This document shows positions 5,514 to 8,498 of a DNA stretch of 8,498 nucleotides, one piece after another. Position 1 is the stretch's first letter, and every line of letters starts with the position of its first letter. Below the pieces are notes generated by a model. The model saw only the letters and a program-made list of their open reading frames with translations, was not told the origin of the DNA and ran no database searches. The position numbers and the translations under genes are program-made. Source of the stretch: Gemmatimonadaceae bacterium. Its GTDB lineage: Bacteria; Gemmatimonadota; Gemmatimonadetes; Gemmatimonadales; Gemmatimonadaceae. The DNA lies in contig JABFXM010000517.1 of NCBI GenBank assembly GCA_013361745.1, positions 1-8,498 on the forward strand. The letters are read 5' to 3'.

Positions 5514-6722
5514 GTGCCAGATGCCCTGATCCTCGTTCTCGTCGTGGCCGCGAGCTACCTCGCCGCTCGAGTCGCCTTCGAGTGGCTCGCGCGGCGCTTC
5601 GTCATCGTCTCCGGGGCGGAGTACCTCCTGCTCGGGATCCTGCTCGGGCCGCAACTGTCGGGGATCCTCTCGCGCGACACGGTCGAAAGCTTCGCGCCGA
5701 TCGCGACGCTGAGCCTGGGATGGATCGGGGCGCTCATCGGCGCGCGGCTCGTGCTGCCGCGGCTCGTTCGCACCCCGGCGGTGCTCTATCGCGTCGCGCT
5801 CGTGGAAAGCCTGCTCACCGTCGCCTTCGTCGGCGCGCTGCTGGCCGCCGCGCTCTGGCTCGGATTCGAGGTGACGCGGGGCGAGGCGATCATCGCCGCC
5901 ACCGCCCTCGGCGCGGTCGCGGTCGCATCGGCGACGGCGGGTGTCGCCGTCGTGGCGCGCCAGCTCGGCCGACGCAGCCCCGTCGTGCGTCAGCTCGAGG
6001 TCTCCACGGCCGCGAACGCGGTCGTCGCCGTCGTCACCTCCGGCATCCTGCTCACGATCGTGCACCGTCCCCCGCCGATGGCCGTTCGGCCCCTCACCCC
6101 AACCGAGTGGGCGGTCATCACGATCGCGATCGGTGTCGTCGGCGGCGCGCTCTTTCACCTCTTTCTCGGCGAAGAGCACAAGGTCGACCGGCTCTTCGTC
6201 TCGCTCGGCGGGGCGATCATCCTGGTCAGCGGCGCGGCGACCTATCTGCGACTGTCGCCGCTGCTCGCCGCCGTCTGCTTCGGCGCGGTGCTCGTGAACA
6301 CGACGCGCAACCGGGCGGAGATCGTCGCCGCGCTGGAGCGCGTCGAGCGGCCGCTGTACTTCGCGCTCCTCGTCCTCGCGGGAGCGGCGTGGCGGCCGAG
6401 CGTGCGGGACTGGTCGCTCGTCCTCCTGCTGTTCCTGCTGACGCGGGTCGCGGCGAAGATCGGCGCGGCGCGGCTCGCCGCGCGATGGAACGGGATGCTG
6501 CCGACACTCGGCAGCGACTGGGGTCGCGGGCTCCTCGGGCAGGGAGGGCTCGCCCTCGCGGTCGCGCTCACGTACCTGTACCAGGAGAACGTTCCGCTCC
6601 CGAACCTCGTCTTCACCGCGGCCGTGGCTTCGGTGCTTCTGACCGACGTGATGTCCGCGCGGCTCGTCCGCTCGCTCCTGCACGTCGACTTCGTCACCCC
6701 CGCGCGCGACGCGGAGGGGTGA
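5514..6722 (+). CDS. Cation/proton antiporter-family membrane protein, first of a tandem pair
   Basis: This is a 402-residue inner-membrane protein with about 12 hydrophobic segments, related to the CPA2 (Kef/Nap-type) Na+(K+)/H+ exchangers. YLLLGILLGP (37-46) is the typical TM2 motif. The family wording recurs in RPLYFALLVLAG (279-290), in an Arg/Lys-bearing segment around 310-316, and in GQGGLALAVAL (342-352). No RCK or TrkA-N domain follows; the protein ends with a short tail. Aligned by eye with the next gene, position 168-169 reads Asn-Ala where its partner has Ser-Asp, so the ion-binding aspartate of the half-helix motif seems to be missing. The start is uncertain: GTG 5514 follows an in-frame TGA at 5502 with no Shine-Dalgarno, and CTG 5508 is the only other option. 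It probably shares a transcript with the following antiporter, which begins three bases after the stop. Confidence 0.88.
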   Translation: MPDALILVLVVAASYLAARVAFEWLARRFVIVSGAEYLLLGILLGPQLSGILSRDTVESFAPIATLSLGWIGALIGARLVLPRLVRTPAVLYRVALVESLLTVAFVGALLAAALWLGFEVTRGEAIIAATALGAVAVASATAGVAVVARQLGRRSPVVRQLEVSTAANAVVAVVTSGILLTIVHRPPPMAVRPLTPTEWAVITIAIGVVGGALFHLFLGEEHKVDRLFVSLGGAIILVSGAATYLRLSPLLAAVCFGAVLVNTTRNRAEIVAALERVERPLYFALLVLAGAAWRPSVRDWSLVLLLFLLTRVAAKIGAARLAARWNGMLPTLGSDWGRGLLGQGGLALAVALTYLYQENVPLPNLVFTAAVASVLLTDVMSARLVRSLLHVDFVTPARDAEG

Positions 6723-6725
6723 GCG

Positions 6726-8051
6726 ATGCGGCGTCTCGTCGTCCTCGCGCTGCTGTTCGGAGCCATGCAGCTCGTCCTGCCGTTAGGCGCTGGTGCTCAT
6801 GGATCGCAGTGGCTGCTCACCTTCGGCTTCCTGATCCTCGCCGCGTACAGCGTGGGCGAGCTCGCGGTCCTCGTCCGCCTGCCGAAGATCACCGGCTATC
6901 TCGCGGCGGGGGTCCTCTTCGGACCCTCGGTGTTCAACACGGTCACCACCGACGCGATCGGCGAGCTGCGGCCCGTCAGCTCGCTCGCGATCGCCCTCAT
7001 CGCCTATCTCGCCGGTGCGGAGCTGCGCTGGAACGAAGTGCGTCAGCGTGGCGCGACCATCGCGAAGATCCTCACGGCGGAGCTCACCCTGGGCTTCATC
7101 GCCCTGAGCGCGGTGCTGGTCGCGCTCGGCGACAGGCTCCCCTTCCTTCAGGACACCTCCGGGGCATCGCGGCTCGCCTTCGCCGTGCTCTTCGGCGCGA
7201 TCGCGGTCGTGCACTCGCCCGCGGTGGTCATGGCGCTTCTCTCGGAGACGCGCGCCGGCGGGCCCGTGGCGCGCACCACGCTCGGCGTGGTGCTGGTCTC
7301 GGACGTCGTTGTCGTCGTGCTCTTCAGCACGGTGCTCGCGGTGGCGCGCGCGGTCGTCCCGCCGACCGGCGCCAACGTCGCGGGGCTCTCCCTCGGCGTC
7401 ATCGTCTGGGAGCTCGCGGGCGCGGTGCTCGTCGGCGCCCTCCTCGGCGCCGCCGTAGCGGTCTATCTCCGCTTCGTGAAGCACGAGCTGGTGCTGTTCG
7501 CGATCGTGGTCGCGTTCTTCGGCATGGTCATCGCGCAGCTCGCGCACGTCGAGACGCTGCTCGCGCTGCTCACCGCGGGATTCGTCACCGAGAACGTCTC
7601 GCGCCACGAGGACGGCGAAGCGATCCGCCACGCGATGGAGCGATCGGCGGCGCCGGTGTTCGTCGTCTTCTTCGCGCTCGCGGGCGCGGAGATGGGACTC
7701 GCGCAGGTCGCCGCGGTCTGGCCCTTCCTCGTGCCGATCATCCTGGTGCGCACCGGTGCCCTCTGGATGGGAACACGCGTCGGCGTGCGCTGGGCCGGCG
7801 CGCCGCGCGACACGCGACGCGTCTGGATGGGGCTCGTGCCGCAAGCCGGCGTCGCGATCGGGCTCGCGGCCGCGATCTCGCAGGCGTACCCGGTGCGCGG
7901 CGGCCAGATGCGGACGCTCTTCCTCGCGGTCGTCGCGATCAACCAGCTGATCGGCCCGATTCTCTTCCGCTTCGCGCTCAACCGCAGCGGTGAGATCGCG
8001 GGCGGCGCAGGCGAGGCGACTCCGGTGCAGCCGCGGCCAGCGATCCGCTGA
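6726..8051 (+). CDS. Cation/proton antiporter (CPA-type Na+ or K+/H+ exchanger), second of a tandem pair
   Basis: This 441-residue integral membrane exchanger has about 13 hydrophobic segments. The N-terminus (1-24: MRRLVV, hydrophobic core, AGA|HG) looks like a cleavable signal peptide or an extra outside-facing helix. ITGYLAAGVLFGP (55-67) is the TM2 signature. GAIAVVHSPAVVMALLSETR (157-176) and VLVSDVVVVV (189-198) carry the conserved region with Asp193 as the likely ion-binding residue. APVFVVFFALAGAEM (309-323) and VPQAGVAIGLA (371-381) complete the family pattern. There is no cytoplasmic regulatory domain, only a short Gly/Pro-rich tail from 420. ATG 6726 has GGAGG about nine bases upstream inside the preceding gene, and the stop-start gap is three bases, so translation is coupled. 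Leu20 is TTA within GTTAGGC. Cation specificity cannot be read from sequence. Confidence 0.93.
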   Translation: MRRLVVLALLFGAMQLVLPLGAGAHGSQWLLTFGFLILAAYSVGELAVLVRLPKITGYLAAGVLFGPSVFNTVTTDAIGELRPVSSLAIALIAYLAGAELRWNEVRQRGATIAKILTAELTLGFIALSAVLVALGDRLPFLQDTSGASRLAFAVLFGAIAVVHSPAVVMALLSETRAGGPVARTTLGVVLVSDVVVVVLFSTVLAVARAVVPPTGANVAGLSLGVIVWELAGAVLVGALLGAAVAVYLRFVKHELVLFAIVVAFFGMVIAQLAHVETLLALLTAGFVTENVSRHEDGEAIRHAMERSAAPVFVVFFALAGAEMGLAQVAAVWPFLVPIILVRTGALWMGTRVGVRWAGAPRDTRRVWMGLVPQAGVAIGLAAAISQAYPVRGGQMRTLFLAVVAINQLIGPILFRFALNRSGEIAGGAGEATPVQPRPAIR

Positions 8052-8179
8052 CTCACTGGCGACGCGCGGATCGTGAGCGTTCATCGCGCGCGCCCCACGC
8101 TCCCACGCCGCGCAGAGCTCGAGCACGACGCGCAGCTCACGCCGGCGCGCGAAGGGATCATCGGTGAGGGGAGTGAGCA
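8052..8179. other. Convergent intergenic spacer
   Basis: These 128 bases separate the stop of the second antiporter (plus) from the stop of the pseudopilin gene (minus). No hairpin followed by a T-run is seen for either direction. A minus-strand frame starting with the TGATG at the pseudopilin stop stays open across the spacer, but no gene is accepted here. Confidence 0.5.
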
Positions 8180-8498
8180 TCACCGCGCCCGCGCGCCGAG
8201 CCTGACGCGTCCCTCGCGCGAGACGAGCACCGTCTCGGCGGCCAAGCCCCGCGTCAGCACGATGCTCAGGTTCGCGCCGCCACGCCCCAACCCGTCGGGA
8301 AAGTAGCTTGCCGTCGGCCGCGAGGCCGCGAGCGTCACGCCGTGCACCATGCCGACGCGTCGCGTCAGCAACGTCTCTCCCGCCGCGATGAGCAGCACGC
8401 GGCCGCCGCTGCCGTCCACGAGCACGCCGGTCAGCCGGCCGTCATCTATCGCGCGCGACCTCGCGGCGAAGAAGGTCATCATCACGTCGCGCGCCGCG
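8180..8498 (-). CDS. GspH/FimT-like type IV pilin-family pseudopilin, C-terminal part (start beyond right edge)
   Basis: The last ~105 residues of a protein whose N-terminus lies outside the window. The first readable part, AARDVMMTFFAARSRAIDDG, looks like the helix of a minor pseudopilin after its hydrophobic N-terminal stretch, where GspH/FimT proteins have a similar region of A-R-x-x-A character. The rest is beta-rich (GVLVDGSGGRVLLIAAG, then VTLAASRPTASYFPDGLGRGG) and ends in VLVSREGRVRLG. This matches the GspH fold, in which a FxPDGxxxGG-type loop is followed by a strand ending in GRVR. Such proteins form the tip of type II secretion or type IV pilus filaments in the cytoplasmic membrane and periplasm. 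GTG and ATG codons at 8478-8485 are inside the helix and are unlikely to be the true start. The prepilin cleavage site would be off the window. Confidence 0.75.
   Translation of the reverse strand, partial: AARDVMMTFFAARSRAIDDGRLTGVLVDGSGGRVLLIAAGETLLTRRVGMVHGVTLAASRPTASYFPDGLGRGGANLSIVLTRGLAAETVLVSREGRVRLGARAR

Noticed and set aside
5210..7993. Plus-strand open frame of 927 codons across the terminator and both antiporter genes
   Set aside because: It reads the antiporters out of frame, is almost pure Arg/Ala/Gly/Pro, and crosses a strong intrinsic terminator. The antiporter frames give clear membrane proteins instead.
1..8498. Defence island, CRISPR array, mobile element or prophage
   Set aside because: No spaced direct repeats, transposase, integrase, or nuclease/toxin motifs were seen on either strand. 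All major genes fit common chromosomal families.

Overview
This is a GC-rich (roughly 70% by eye), gene-dense bacterial chromosomal segment. Codons end almost always in G or C, intergenic gaps are short, and there is no IS element, phage gene, CRISPR array, tRNA or rRNA. The only in-frame TTA leucine codons I find all sit inside the heptamer GTTAGGC. Together with the gene types, this makes me think of Gemmatimonadota or a similar GC-rich soil lineage. That placement is recollection and inference, not proof.

Layout. (1) Positions 1-1447, minus strand: a three-gene unit read right to left, made of an alpha/beta hydrolase with an Asp nucleophile (1447-626), a small TPR protein (613-296) and the N-terminal part of an ECF sigma factor (299 to beyond the left edge). 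The last two overlap by ATGA. (2) 1448-1672: a 225-bp divergent intergenic region. (3) 1673-3729, plus strand: a 387-aa protein of unknown function, possibly an alpha/alpha-toroid fold, followed 26 bp later by a Ser-type alpha/beta hydrolase. (4) 3730-4074: a 345-bp non-coding leader with several hairpins, then an RhlE-type DEAD-box RNA helicase (4075-5280) closed by a very strong intrinsic terminator (5326-5370). (5) 5371-5513: a spacer holding two tandem-repeat tracts, one a C-rich heptad array with G-quadruplex potential on the minus strand. (6) 5514-8051, plus strand: two translationally coupled, related cation/proton antiporter-type membrane proteins. (7) 8180-8498, minus strand: the C-terminal part of a GspH/FimT-like pseudopilin that starts beyond the right edge.

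Most of the content is housekeeping or accessory metabolism. No obviously new defence or mobile system is visible. The points most worth a second look are the GTTAGGC/TTA coincidence, the tandem antiporter pair in which one member lacks the expected membrane aspartate, the slippage-prone repeat array at its translation start, and the structured leader of the helicase gene.
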